From the NCBI GenBank assembly GCA_034436045.1, contig DAOTVZ010000182.1, forward strand, positions 1-49,065: 49,065 bases of DNA, written 5' to 3'. The first letter of the stretch is position 1. Every line of letters starts with the position of its first letter. A program made the position numbers and the translations under genes. A model generated the notes under the pieces. The model had not been told where the DNA came from, searched no databases, and saw only the letters and a list, made by a program, of their open reading frames with translations. This document shows positions 8,374-16,787 of this stretch, one piece after another. The DNA comes from H111-94 sp034436045. Lineage in GTDB: Bacteria; Chloroflexota; Ktedonobacteria; Ktedonobacterales; Ktedonobacteraceae.

Positions 8374-9513
8374 ATGAAAAAGAGACGATTGTTCCAGATA
8401 GGCTGCGGCCTCGCGCTGACTACCATCCTCTTCTGCCTGACCATAACGCCGGTCAGATCGGCACAGGCCCGCGCATTGTCGGCACAGCGGTCACGTGCCA
8501 CCACATCGATGAACGCGATCTTTTATCTCCAGAGCAGTTCACTACAACCGATTTTTCAGCGCAATATCGATAACGACGTGCCCAACGCGGTCAATAGCGC
8601 GCTGACCGGCTTCGTCAATCAGTTACCGATGCAGGATCGCGGCTGGGCGACGCAGATGGCGCGCGCCCTGATTCAACCCTCGGCCACGCTCACCGGCCTC
8701 ACTCCCCAGCAGAACGGTATCCTGACCACTGTGCAACTGAGCCTTTATCCCGGTGACCCGCAGCCCACCAACAGCCAGATGCTGGTCACGTTCAACGTGC
8801 AGGACTCCAGCACCATTCAGGTCAGCGCGCAGGCAGTGAGCGGCAGTCCAGCGCTCATAACCGGCCCGATTGCAACCTTCCAGATGCCTGTTGGGCAACT
8901 GAGCAGCATTGCTACCACGCCTACCTGTGGCAATGCCGCGCTGGCCGTGCAACTGCAATTTCCTCTCTCCATTGGCTCCGGCCAGCCCGCTGGCACGTCA
9001 ACCAGCACAGGACAGATGACACAGAACAATGCGCCCATGCGCCAGACATATGTACAGCAAACCAGCACCAGCAGCGTCCCGGACTCCTATATTGAGATAC
9101 CAGCTTCGTCGCTGGCCACACTGGGCAACAGCATCGGTAGTCTGCAAATTAACAGCAGCTTGACGGCACAGAATATCCAGATCGCCGTGCAGGGCAGCGA
9201 TCTCATCATCACCTCAGACATTATGCTCGGCTCGTTTCAGCTTGCCACGGCCACCACGACTGTGGCACCAACCACTGCCAATGGCAGTCTGGCCGTCAAA
9301 GTTCTCAAGACTACGTTGACCGTTTTCCAGATTTTTACTTTCCCCGACAATAGTTACAACCAGCAGATCGAGCAGACACTTAACAGCGACCTGAACGGCG
9401 CGCTAACCGGCAAATTCACCGTCACCAACGCGACCATCGGCCCCACAAGCGCGCTACCATGTGCCGCCAGCGACAGTCTGGTACTTACCGGTACCACTAA
9501 CCTGATTGCGTAA
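8374..9513 (+). CDS. secreted protein of unknown function, possibly lipid-binding
   Basis: The 379-aa product starts at an ATG nine bases after GAGG (8361-8364); an in-frame TTG at 8359 is less likely. Residues 1-30 (KKRRLFQIGCGLALTTILF, then PVRSAQA) form a Sec signal peptide without a lipobox. The mature protein is rich in Ser, Thr, Gln and Asn, with few charged residues and a central Gln/Thr linker. Its second half (from about SYIEIPASSLATLGNSIGSL to CAASDSLVLTG) follows the same order of segments as the C-terminal domain of the MFS protein upstream: strand-rich start, GSDLIITS / GNGLILSL strand, a QIEQTLNSDLNGALTGKF / QMQNAINQLIISSLMP helix, then a CA/CSKGAEMLVL end. This suggests a shared extracytoplasmic domain. 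I do not recognise a named family; a TULIP- or LmeA-like lipid-binding fold is a guess. Confidence 0.7.
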   Translation: MKKRRLFQIGCGLALTTILFCLTITPVRSAQARALSAQRSRATTSMNAIFYLQSSSLQPIFQRNIDNDVPNAVNSALTGFVNQLPMQDRGWATQMARALIQPSATLTGLTPQQNGILTTVQLSLYPGDPQPTNSQMLVTFNVQDSSTIQVSAQAVSGSPALITGPIATFQMPVGQLSSIATTPTCGNAALAVQLQFPLSIGSGQPAGTSTSTGQMTQNNAPMRQTYVQQTSTSSVPDSYIEIPASSLATLGNSIGSLQINSSLTAQNIQIAVQGSDLIITSDIMLGSFQLATATTTVAPTTANGSLAVKVLKTTLTVFQIFTFPDNSYNQQIEQTLNSDLNGALTGKFTVTNATIGPTSALPCAASDSLVLTGTTNLIA

Positions 9514-9549
9514 GCGCGGGTCGAAAAGCAGGTAAAATAAGCACAATAC

Positions 9550-9580
9550 AAGCAGGGCGACTATGGCGGTCGCCCTGCTT
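9550..9580. terminator. bidirectional hairpin between convergent genes
   Basis: AAGCAGGGCGAC (9550-9561) pairs perfectly with GTCGCCCTGCTT (9569-9580) around a 7-nt loop. It lies between the secreted-protein gene and the convergent acyltransferase gene. No clear T-run follows on either strand. Confidence 0.6.
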
Positions 9581-9634
9581 CGCATACGCTTACCTTCCTT
9601 CTCATGCTTGTTGCTTTATTTAATTCCCACCAAT

Positions 9635-10975
9635 CTACCACTGTGAGCGCGTGATCTCGGCCTGCTCGCGCGGCGTTACTGAAGCTGCCGATGCGGGTTC
9701 GACGGCACGCTTGCCATAAGCTTGTCCACGCAGTCGCCCGGCCAGTATGATGCCGGGCTTTTCGATGAACTTATACATGCCATACGAGAAAGGAATGACG
9801 ACGCAGAGCGCGCAGACCCACAGCGCGGTATACAACAGTACTGGCGGCCAGTGCGGCGCATGTCGCAGTAGCACCATCTTGGCATCCTCAAGAATGTACA
9901 GATGCCACATATAAAGACTATAGGAAATCATGCCTACCCAGCGCAACACATGCCACTCAAAAAGGCCGCGCAGGAGCGGTGGCCCGAAGAGAATTGCCAG
10001 CACGCACAGGCCATAACCAACTGACAGGTTCAGTTCTCCCCACTGTGCGAAGGCAGAGGAGATGGGAGCGAGTATCTGTGGCCCCTGGTGAAACCAGTTG
10101 CTGAAATGCCACAGGAAGGCAAAGAGCAGCGTCAGCAGGCCCAGCGCCAGCAGTCCCCAACTGACATGATGAATGCGCCGCGTCAACTTATGCTCAGGCG
10201 CGGCCTGACGCGCGTAGATATATAACGTGCAGAGCAACATGCCAACGGCAAAGTCCTCTAAGAACTTGCCATCTACGCCATAGGTAAAGAACAGGATGCC
10301 GTTCAAAAGTGGGCGCGGCACCAGCAAGGTCTGTGCCGGATGCATGGCATAATAGGAACCAATATAGCGCGAGCCGACGCCCCAGGCCATCATACCGAGC
10401 AAGAAAGCCAGAATAACCCGGATGCGATAACGTAAGGCCACGCGCCTCGTCAGCCAGAGCAACAGCAGGGTGAGCAGCGGCAAGAGCATGTAGAATTGCC
10501 ACTCAACCGCCAGCGTCCAGAACGGGCCATTCAACTGCTGGAAGGTCTTATGAGAAGAATCCATGAAAAAGACCAGGAACAGGAATAGCTCGTGCCAGTG
10601 TGCCGGTTGCAGATAGTGCGGCTGGAACAGGATGATGAGAGTGAACAGCGCGACATAGTAACCCGGCCAGATACGCAGAATGCGCCGTAGATAAAACTGG
10701 CGCGCTGACGGCCAATCTTTGTTGAAGAGCAGCGACTTGGCATAAGGTATGAAGAGCAGAAAGCCGGAGAGGACGAAGAACAACGTCACCCCCGTTCCAC
10801 CGGAGAGTAAGATAGCGCTCAGCAGCGAACCCCAGGAGAAGTTCCAGAGCTTCATGTCAGCATAAGCAATCAGATTGAGATGGAAACCCATCACTGAGAG
10901 GGCGGCAATCGCGCGCACGCCATCCAGTGATGCAATGGTATTTTTCGGTGTTTCGATTTTGAAAAGCGAAAACAA
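9635..10975 (-). CDS. acyltransferase 3 family membrane protein (OafA/YrhL-like)
   Basis: The 446-aa integral membrane protein has about ten hydrophobic segments. The family hallmarks are present: SLDGVRAIAALSVMGFHLNL near the N-terminus with the catalytic-type His, FFVLSGFLLFIPY, RRILRIWPGYY, and WTLAVEWQFYMLLPLL. These enzymes move acyl groups from a cytoplasmic donor to sugars, lipids or peptidoglycan on the outer face. The exact acceptor cannot be told from sequence. It stands alone as a transcription unit, convergent with the upstream cluster and divergent from radC. Confidence 0.9.
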   Translation of the reverse strand: MFSLFKIETPKNTIASLDGVRAIAALSVMGFHLNLIAYADMKLWNFSWGSLLSAILLSGGTGVTLFFVLSGFLLFIPYAKSLLFNKDWPSARQFYLRRILRIWPGYYVALFTLIILFQPHYLQPAHWHELFLFLVFFMDSSHKTFQQLNGPFWTLAVEWQFYMLLPLLTLLLLWLTRRVALRYRIRVILAFLLGMMAWGVGSRYIGSYYAMHPAQTLLVPRPLLNGILFFTYGVDGKFLEDFAVGMLLCTLYIYARQAAPEHKLTRRIHHVSWGLLALGLLTLLFAFLWHFSNWFHQGPQILAPISSAFAQWGELNLSVGYGLCVLAILFGPPLLRGLFEWHVLRWVGMISYSLYMWHLYILEDAKMVLLRHAPHWPPVLLYTALWVCALCVVIPFSYGMYKFIEKPGIILAGRLRGQAYGKRAVEPASAASVTPREQAEITRSQW

Positions 10976-11029
10976 TGTTCCTCACTTTCACATAAACACA
11001 TGTAATATGGTGCCATACTCGTTTAGCAC

Positions 11030-11058
11030 GGTATATCCGTTATACGACAGCCGTGCAA
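11030..11058 (-). promoter_or_regulatory. candidate promoter of the acyltransferase gene
   Basis: On the minus strand TTGCAC (11053-11058) lies 17 bp before TATACC (11030-11035), giving a leader of about 48 nt to the ATG at 10975. GCACGG and CCGTGC flank the -10 and -35 area as an imperfect inverted repeat. Confidence 0.4.
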
Positions 11059-11215
11059 CAGGACGTAGATGTTACGAATGAAGAGGCAAAGTGGATACTC
11101 AGCAGTACTTTCGGCAACACGCTCTTCTTCCCAATTCTTCTTTTGCCTATTGTCAATTAGTTGATAACGTAGTATTTTATTATTTATTCCACAACATCTA
11201 AGGAGCGTCCATTGT

Positions 11216-11971
11216 ATGACTACAACGAATTTTGATGAATTGGATGAATTAAACATCGTTACACAACCAATAATCGGCGAACGGGTTGTGTATCACGCTA
11301 CCGTCCACGATGTTCCCCCTGATGATCGTCCCCGCGAACGCTTGCAGAAGTATGGCCCTGAATCCTTGCCCACCTCTGACCTGCTGGCAATCGTGCTACG
11401 CTCCGGTAGCCAGCAAGAAAATGTGATGGAACTGTCCCAACGCCTGCTACACAAATATGGCGGTCTGAGCGGCCTGACCAGCGCCCATTTTCACGCTTTA
11501 TGCAATGAGCATGGTGTTGGTCCGGCCAAAGCCTGCCAGTTGAAAGCTGCGCTGGAGATCGGTCGGCGTTTAATGCTGGAAAACCCACAGAAGAAATTTC
11601 AGGTACGCTCCGCCGATGACGCGGCCAGCGTTTTTCGCATGGAGATGATGCATCTCGACCACGAGGAGATGCACGTGCTGATTTTGGATACCAAAAATCA
11701 GGTCATTGAAAAGATCAGAAGTTATAAAGGAACCGTCAATAGCTCAGTGCTGCGTGTGGCGGAGATCTTTCGGCCCGCGATCATTCGTAACTGTCCCGGC
11801 GTCATCGTCAGCCACAACCATCCAAGCGGGGATCCGACGCCCTCGCCAGAAGATATCGAGGTTACCCACCAGCTTGTGAGCGCGGGTCGCTTACTGGACA
11901 TCGAACTACTGGATCACATCATCATCGGCAATCCGCGCTATGTGAGCTTGAAGGAACGGCTCAAGTGGTAG
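11216..11971 (+). CDS. radC: RadC family JAB-domain protein
   Basis: The 251-aa protein has a typical RadC length. A UPF0758 N-terminal part (PRERLQKYGPESLPTSDLLA, then LRSGS) precedes a helix-hairpin-helix-like segment around HGVGPAKACQLKAALEIGRR. The C-terminal JAB/MPN metalloprotease-like domain carries the zinc motif: a Glu in the strand KNQVIEKI, then SHNHPSGDPTPSPEDIEVT with the HxHxPSGDxxPSxxD signature. The start is set by TAAGGAG ten bases before the ATG. RadC was named for repair, but its enzymatic role is unsettled in the family. It is convergent with lon, from which it is separated by a long hairpin. Confidence 0.93.
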   Translation: MTTTNFDELDELNIVTQPIIGERVVYHATVHDVPPDDRPRERLQKYGPESLPTSDLLAIVLRSGSQQENVMELSQRLLHKYGGLSGLTSAHFHALCNEHGVGPAKACQLKAALEIGRRLMLENPQKKFQVRSADDAASVFRMEMMHLDHEEMHVLILDTKNQVIEKIRSYKGTVNSSVLRVAEIFRPAIIRNCPGVIVSHNHPSGDPTPSPEDIEVTHQLVSAGRLLDIELLDHIIIGNPRYVSLKERLKW

Positions 11972-11981
11972 AAGTAGCATA

Positions 11982-12056
11982 GCATTCAGCAAGCAGGACG
12001 AGTATATAATGTACACCTGGAATGCCCATTATATACTCGTCCTGCTTGCTGAATGC
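11982..12056. terminator. 30-bp perfect inverted repeat between radC and lon
   Basis: Arms 11982-12011 and 12027-12056 are perfectly complementary over 30 bp with a 15-nt loop. It lies between convergent genes (radC stop at 11971, lon stop at 12068) and can serve both as a terminator. The stem is unusually long for an intrinsic terminator, and no T-run is needed on either side. Confidence 0.75.
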
Positions 12057-12067
12057 CAGACTCTATA

Positions 12068-14908
12068 CTATGCTTTCGCCGCTGCGCGCTCATCCTGTGC
12101 GTGCGTCCGCTCCTCTCCGTTTTCCTCGCCTTCGACCTGCTCACCCTGAGTGGTGGCAGGTTCGAGAGCGGCGTTGAGAACGTCGCGGATGTCGCTGGCG
12201 AAGACAAAATGCATCTGGTCGCGTAGCTCTTTGGGCAGGTCTTCGAGCAGGTCAGGCTCGTTGCGCCTGGGCAGGATGACCGTGCGGATACCTGAGCGAT
12301 AGGCGGCCAGCACCTTCTCTTTGACGCCCCCAATCGGCATCACCCGTCCACGCAACGTGATCTCTCCCGTCATAGCGACATCGGAGCGCACCTTACGCCC
12401 ACTGGCCAGCGAGACCAGCACAGTTACCATTGTCACCCCGGCTGAGGGGCCATCTTTAGGGATAGCGCCGGCAGGAACATGGATGTGAACATTCTGATCT
12501 TCAAAGACGTTCTCCGGCAGACCCAGCGCTTTGGCGTTGGAGCGCACATAGCTCAGCGCGGCCATTGCCGATTCCTTCATGACATCGCCAAGCTGGCCCG
12601 TGAGCGTCAATTGACCCTTGCCTGGCATAGCCGCCGCCTCAATGAAGATGATCTCGCCCCCGACCGGCGTCCAGACCAGGCCGGTGGCGATGCCGGGGCG
12701 ATCAATGCGCTCGGCGGCCTCCTCGAAGAAACGCGGGCGGCCCAGGTACTCTGGCACCACCTCAGCGGTGATATGAATTGGGGGCTGCTTGCCTTCAGCT
12801 ATCTGTCTGGCTGCCTTGCGACAGAGCGAGCCAATCTCACGCTCCAGATTGCGCACGCCGGCCTCGCGTGTATAGTCGCGGATAACGCGGCGGATCGCAT
12901 CGTCATCCACCTCCACTTCATTCGGCTTCAGAGCATTGGCCTCGATCTGTTTGGGCAACAGATAATTGCGCGCAATGTTCAGCTTCTGCTCTTCCGTGTA
13001 ACCAGAGAGTTCCAGAATCTCCATGCGATCCCGCAGCGGCGCGGGAATTGGCTCCAGCGAGTTGGCGGTGGCAATGAACATGACTCTGGACAGGTCAAAG
13101 GGTACATCCAGGTAGTTGTCGCGGAAGTTATAGTTCTGCTCCGGGTCCAACACCTCCAGCAGGGCCGAAGAGGGGTCGCCGCGCCAGTCAGCGCCGACTT
13201 TGTCCACCTCGTCCAGCATAATTACGGGATCGTTGGAGCCTACGCGGCGCAGGGTCTGGATGATGCGACCGGGCATGGCCCCGATATAGGTACGGCGATG
13301 GCCACGAATTTCGGCCTCGTCACGAATACCGCCCAGCGAGATGCGCGCAAATTTGCGCCCCAACGCGCGCGCGATTGATTGACCGAGCGAGGTCTTGCCA
13401 ACCCCTGGCGGCCCCACGAAGCACAGAATCGGCTCGCGGTTCAACTGGCGCAACCTCTCCTGCGAGGGCGGCGGGGCCGCAGGATGCGTTGCTTCGCTCT
13501 CGCCGCCGCTTTCAGCTTTGTCGGCCTCACTCTGATGCTCCAACTCCTCAGCTTTACGCTCCTCTTTCAAACGGCGCACGGCCAGATATTCCAGGATACG
13601 CTCTTTAATCTTTTCCAGCCCGTAGTGATCCTGATCTAGAATCTGACGCGCACGGGCCACATCGATTTTCTCGCCGGTACTCTTGTCCCAGGGCAGGCTG
13701 ACCAGCAATTCGAGGTAAGTACGGATAATGCTATACTCCGGCGAGGCGGTAGGCATCTTTTCCAGGCGTGCAAGTTCGCGGTTTGCCTCTTTCAATGCCT
13801 CTTCCGGCATATGCGCCTCTTCGATTTTGGCGCGCAGCTCGTTGATAGTAGCCTGCTCCTCGCTCTCCTCGCCCAGTTCGCGCTGAATAGCCTTGAGTTG
13901 CTCACGCAACAGGTATTCGCGCTGCATCTTGCTCATCTCTTCCTGGGCGCTGGTCTGAATCTTCTTACCCAGTTCCAGGATTTCCAGCTCGTGGGTCAGG
14001 AACGCGCTCAACTCCTGTAATTTCGCACGCACCGAGTCCAGTTCGAGTATCTTCTGGCGCAATTCCAGATCCATCTGCAAGAAGGTGGCTATCACATAGG
14101 CAACCTGGCGCGCCTCTTCCAGATTCAGCGTCGCCGCCGCCACGCCCTCCGGCACGTTCTGCACCAGGGCAACAAGGCGCTGGAAGTAGGAGATAACGTT
14201 GCGTTTGATGGCCTCCGTCTCATTATCCTGCTCCTGTATTTCGGGGCGTGGCGTGATATGTGCTGCCAGGAAGGGCTTCTCTTGCACAAATTCGTTGATC
14301 TCGACCCGCTCCAGCCCTTGCACAACGATCTGAACGGTGCCATCAGGCATACGGAACATGCGCACTACGCGCGAGACAGTGCCGACCTTGAAAATGTCAT
14401 CAGGACCAGCCATATCCATGCTGGCATCCTTCTGCGCCACCAGCACCACCAATCGATTACTGTTCATCACATGATCGATCAGGCGCAGAGAACGCTCCTG
14501 CCCTACACCGAGGGGTTGCAAGGAGAAGGGATAAATCACCGTGTCTTTGAGCGGCAGCACTGGCAAGACTTCTGGAATGCTAAACTGCTCCTCGTCATCG
14601 TTACGCCGACGGCTCTGCACCTCTTCTTCTCGTTCTCGTGCTTCTCGTGCTTCTCGTTCCTCGCGCCGCGTGGCAGCAGAACGACGCGAACGGCGCGGAC
14701 GCGGCACCGGCAGAGGCTCGGCCTCGCTTTCGCTTTCCGCTCCCGCCTCTTCGCTTTCTTTGCCGTCGGTCGCAAAGGCCATTTCTAGCGCTTCGGAGAG
14801 GCGCTGTACATCCTCCTGGGTCAGCTCTTGCCTGATCGAACCGGTCGGTTCTTCTTGCGCATCCTTTTCCGGTATCTCAGGCTGTTTTGTTCTATCTTCT
14901 TTCTCCAT
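12068..14908 (-). CDS. lon: ATP-dependent Lon protease (LonA type)
   Basis: The 946-aa protein degrades damaged and regulatory proteins in the cytoplasm. After an N-terminal extension of about 105 residues rich in Glu and Arg comes the substrate-binding LON domain (from LPVLPLKDTVIYPFSLQPLG), then a coiled-coil arm. The AAA+ module has Walker A GPPGVGKTS (about 499-507) and Walker B VIMLDEVDK. The protease domain has catalytic Ser about 822 in KDGPSAGV and Lys about 863 in GGVKEK. A second insertion of roughly 40 acidic and Pro-rich residues (about 451-490) sits directly before Walker A. Together with an acidic C-terminal tail this explains the length over the usual 770-820. It is last in an operon behind a zinc-ribbon gene and hsp20 (31-bp gap to hsp20). 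Confidence 0.97.
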   Translation of the reverse strand: MEKEDRTKQPEIPEKDAQEEPTGSIRQELTQEDVQRLSEALEMAFATDGKESEEAGAESESEAEPLPVPRPRRSRRSAATRREEREAREAREREEEVQSRRRNDDEEQFSIPEVLPVLPLKDTVIYPFSLQPLGVGQERSLRLIDHVMNSNRLVVLVAQKDASMDMAGPDDIFKVGTVSRVVRMFRMPDGTVQIVVQGLERVEINEFVQEKPFLAAHITPRPEIQEQDNETEAIKRNVISYFQRLVALVQNVPEGVAAATLNLEEARQVAYVIATFLQMDLELRQKILELDSVRAKLQELSAFLTHELEILELGKKIQTSAQEEMSKMQREYLLREQLKAIQRELGEESEEQATINELRAKIEEAHMPEEALKEANRELARLEKMPTASPEYSIIRTYLELLVSLPWDKSTGEKIDVARARQILDQDHYGLEKIKERILEYLAVRRLKEERKAEELEHQSEADKAESGGESEATHPAAPPPSQERLRQLNREPILCFVGPPGVGKTSLGQSIARALGRKFARISLGGIRDEAEIRGHRRTYIGAMPGRIIQTLRRVGSNDPVIMLDEVDKVGADWRGDPSSALLEVLDPEQNYNFRDNYLDVPFDLSRVMFIATANSLEPIPAPLRDRMEILELSGYTEEQKLNIARNYLLPKQIEANALKPNEVEVDDDAIRRVIRDYTREAGVRNLEREIGSLCRKAARQIAEGKQPPIHITAEVVPEYLGRPRFFEEAAERIDRPGIATGLVWTPVGGEIIFIEAAAMPGKGQLTLTGQLGDVMKESAMAALSYVRSNAKALGLPENVFEDQNVHIHVPAGAIPKDGPSAGVTMVTVLVSLASGRKVRSDVAMTGEITLRGRVMPIGGVKEKVLAAYRSGIRTVILPRRNEPDLLEDLPKELRDQMHFVFASDIRDVLNAALEPATTQGEQVEGEENGEERTHAQDERAAAKA

Positions 14909-14939
14909 AACTTCACTCTGCCATTAAGCCATCTTTATA

Positions 14940-15428
14940 TCACGGGTTGGAGCCGCTCCTTTGAATAGGTACCCGCTCAGGTTTACTTTCGGGCAATTTC
15001 GGCAGATCCACCCAGAGAAATCCATTTTCATAACGCGCGCTCACTGCCTCGCGGTCAACCGGGTAGGGAAGAAATACCTCGACACGGAATGGGCCATAAC
15101 GAATCTGGGCTTCGTGATAACTGAGGTTCTCGTAACCATCATGCTCATCCCGCCGGTCGCCACTAATGACGAGCGCATCCTCATAAAGTGTAACCTCAAT
15201 ATCCTCTTCTTTCATTCCGGCCAGCTCCACCTTAACCGTCATCATCTGGCTCGATTCGAGGATATCGGCCAGCGGACGCCACGTGGTTGAGCGATGCACC
15301 ACCGCCTGCTGGCTCTGCCGTAATGCATCCTGTAAGAGTTGTCGGTAGTACCGTTCTAGCTGGAGCCGAGAGCCTTCATGGGAACCCTCGATATAGCGAT
15401 AGGTGACATACCGATAGCGCATTCGCAT
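14940..15428 (-). CDS. Hsp20 family small heat-shock protein
   Basis: The 162-aa protein carries an alpha-crystallin domain: WRPLADILESSQMMTVKVEL, GMKEEDIEVTLYEDALVISG, the conserved ARYENGFLWVDLPK near the end, and a C-terminal VPI anchor motif. Such proteins hold unfolding clients in oligomers without ATP. The ATG at 15428 is preceded by GAGG eight bases upstream, so the in-frame TTG at 15449 is not preferred. It lies between a zinc-ribbon gene and lon, linking holdase and protease in one stress operon. Confidence 0.92.
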   Translation of the reverse strand: MRMRYRYVTYRYIEGSHEGSRLQLERYYRQLLQDALRQSQQAVVHRSTTWRPLADILESSQMMTVKVELAGMKEEDIEVTLYEDALVISGDRRDEHDGYENLSYHEAQIRYGPFRVEVFLPYPVDREAVSARYENGFLWVDLPKLPESKPERVPIQRSGSNP

Positions 15429-15518
15429 GGTTTCTACCTCAATTAGCAAAGAGAAGAAAAAGGCAAAGGTTCGCCCTTTGCCCGACGAGACGATTTCTCT
15501 TGTGCGAAGAACTACCAG

Positions 15519-15725
15519 CTACACAAGCGGTAGGTCTTTTTCGCCGCTGGCGAGAGCCTTTTGACATTCCGGGCAGAGGTACTCAAATTCGGACTTGGTG
15601 TCCGAAAATACATCTGCCGGAACCACACGAGCATAGCGCAGGCGGGTTGCTTTCCCACAGCGCGAGCAGATAACGTATTTTTGTGTAAGGGCGGTGCGTT
15701 GAGTGCCGAGAATGTCTTCCTGCAT
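15519..15725 (-). CDS. small zinc-ribbon protein
   Basis: The 68-aa protein has two CxxC knuckles (CSRCGK and CPECQK) about 27 residues apart, the spacing of a zinc ribbon. Nothing else resembles a known family, so a nucleic-acid- or protein-binding role is only inferred. AGGTGG precedes the ATG. It is the first gene after a strong promoter, and hsp20 follows after 90 bp, so the three genes (this, hsp20, lon) are probably co-transcribed. Confidence 0.75.
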   Translation of the reverse strand: MQEDILGTQRTALTQKYVICSRCGKATRLRYARVVPADVFSDTKSEFEYLCPECQKALASGEKDLPLV

Positions 15726-15785
15726 GGGCCGCCACCTGTCTTTCTGTTTGAACTGCCTGGGAATAACGAAGCGATACGAAACATG

Positions 15786-15803
15786 AACCTGTTTTTACAG
15801 GTT
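15786..15803. promoter_or_regulatory. inverted repeat at the start of the stress operon transcript
   Basis: AACCTG-N6-CAGGTT lies just downstream of the predicted transcription start, at roughly +6 to +23. This is a position typical of a repressor operator. It is not CIRCE and does not match HAIR. Confidence 0.3.
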
Positions 15804-15815
15804 TATCGTATCTGA

Positions 15816-15843
15816 ATTGTAAGACATAGCATAAGCCAGTCAA
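15816..15843 (-). promoter_or_regulatory. promoter of the zinc-ribbon/hsp20/lon operon
   Basis: On the minus strand TTGACT (15838-15843) is followed after 16 bp by TACAAT (15816-15821). A second TTGACT overlaps five bases further upstream. Both boxes match sigma70-type consensus in five of six positions. Confidence 0.65.
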
Positions 15844-15994
15844 GTCAAGAGAAACCCGGAATGAAAAGACCCGTTTTACATGGGCCAACCCTCTTGATTA
15901 TGGCACGAGACGAAGAAAATTGCAAGGGCAAGGAATATGCCAGACAAGGAGCCAGGGCAAGCACAAGGGCCGCTCTGAACTCTGGAGCGCGTGT

Positions 15995-16023
15995 TTGACG
16001 AGTTCCAGTAGATATGCTACTAT
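15995..16023 (+). promoter_or_regulatory. candidate promoter of the small protein gene at 16160
   Basis: TTGACG (15995-16000) and TACTAT (16018-16023) are 17 bp apart, giving a leader of about 130 nt. The rest of the 15726-16159 gap shows no gene. Confidence 0.5.
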
Positions 16024-16159
16024 GTTTGTATACTCTTCGTCGGTGTTTTATGACCAGTCATATCTCGAAAAGCTGTACATCTAGTGCGTGGTGAAGACGG
16101 ACAAGCTGATCGTTCTGCTCGTTCAGCATTGTCCCTATAATAACGAGGGCAAGAATAAC

Positions 16160-16633
16160 ATGGTCACGCAAGCGATCAAGCGTTGGCTCCAGAAGATGTT
16201 CGCGTGGTGGCCCTGGAAGAGATCGCCAGAGACCGACTACATGCACCCGCTTAGCGTCATGCAGCAAGGTGCATCATCCGAATCTATTTTACGGACTACC
16301 GTTGATGGCTCTGTATCGCAACCAGGGGCGGCCTCCATCGCCGTTGGACACGCCGAAGAGGTAGCTCCGCCAGAAAGCAGCCGGTCAACGCTCGAAGAAC
16401 GATCAGGGCCGTTCGTTCCCCCTACCAAACCCGAAGAGAAATGTGCCACCTCTCTTGAGACAGGCCCGCTTCCATCAGCCAGCAACACAGCAGGCGCAGA
16501 CGCCAGAGAAACACCGGCCCCTACCTTTGAGCAGCAACTCTCTTACCTGCGCTATCTCGTGCGCCAGGGCATCGTCAACGAAGGTTTTGAGCGCGGCAAA
16601 GAACCAGAGCAGTATAAGCACTATGGCAGATGA
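16160..16633 (+). CDS. small protein of unknown function
   Basis: I do not recognise this 157-aa product. The frame is open further up to a GTG at 16088, but the ATG at 16160 begins the basic, aromatic N-terminus (TQAIKRWLQKMFAWWPWKRS), which looks like a true start or a membrane-peripheral amphipathic helix. The middle is a Pro/Ser/Glu-rich, probably disordered linker. The C-terminus (FEQQLSYLRYLVRQGIVNEG) is compact, helical and looks conserved. No signal peptide or TM is seen. It has its own promoter candidate and ends 37 bp before a strong hairpin terminator, which supports it as a real transcription unit. Confidence 0.6.
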   Translation: MVTQAIKRWLQKMFAWWPWKRSPETDYMHPLSVMQQGASSESILRTTVDGSVSQPGAASIAVGHAEEVAPPESSRSTLEERSGPFVPPTKPEEKCATSLETGPLPSASNTAGADARETPAPTFEQQLSYLRYLVRQGIVNEGFERGKEPEQYKHYGR

Positions 16634-16670
16634 TAAGATGGAAATGCGATGCTTCGTGGTCTGAGCGCCG

Positions 16671-16727
16671 GGTCTGATACCGTTCGCCTGATGTCCCCAG
16701 GAGACATCAGGCGAACGGTATCAGACC
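16671..16727 (+). terminator. 25-bp perfect hairpin terminator
   Basis: Arms 16671-16695 and 16703-16727 pair over 25 bp around a 7-nt loop, followed shortly by TTTT. It lies 37 bp after the small unknown gene and before the M32 gene. Confidence 0.75.
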
Positions 16728-16787
16728 TCCGATTTTGGCAAGGAATCTCTTTATCTCCATCTCCTTAGACGGCTTTGACATTACCGG

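Noticed and set aside
12479..13378. 299-codon plus-strand frame
   Set aside because: Antisense shadow of the AAA+ and protease domains of lon.
15726..15900. CIRCE or HAIR heat-shock operator upstream of the hsp20/lon operon
   Set aside because: Neither consensus is present; only an AACCTG-N6-CAGGTT inverted repeat was found.
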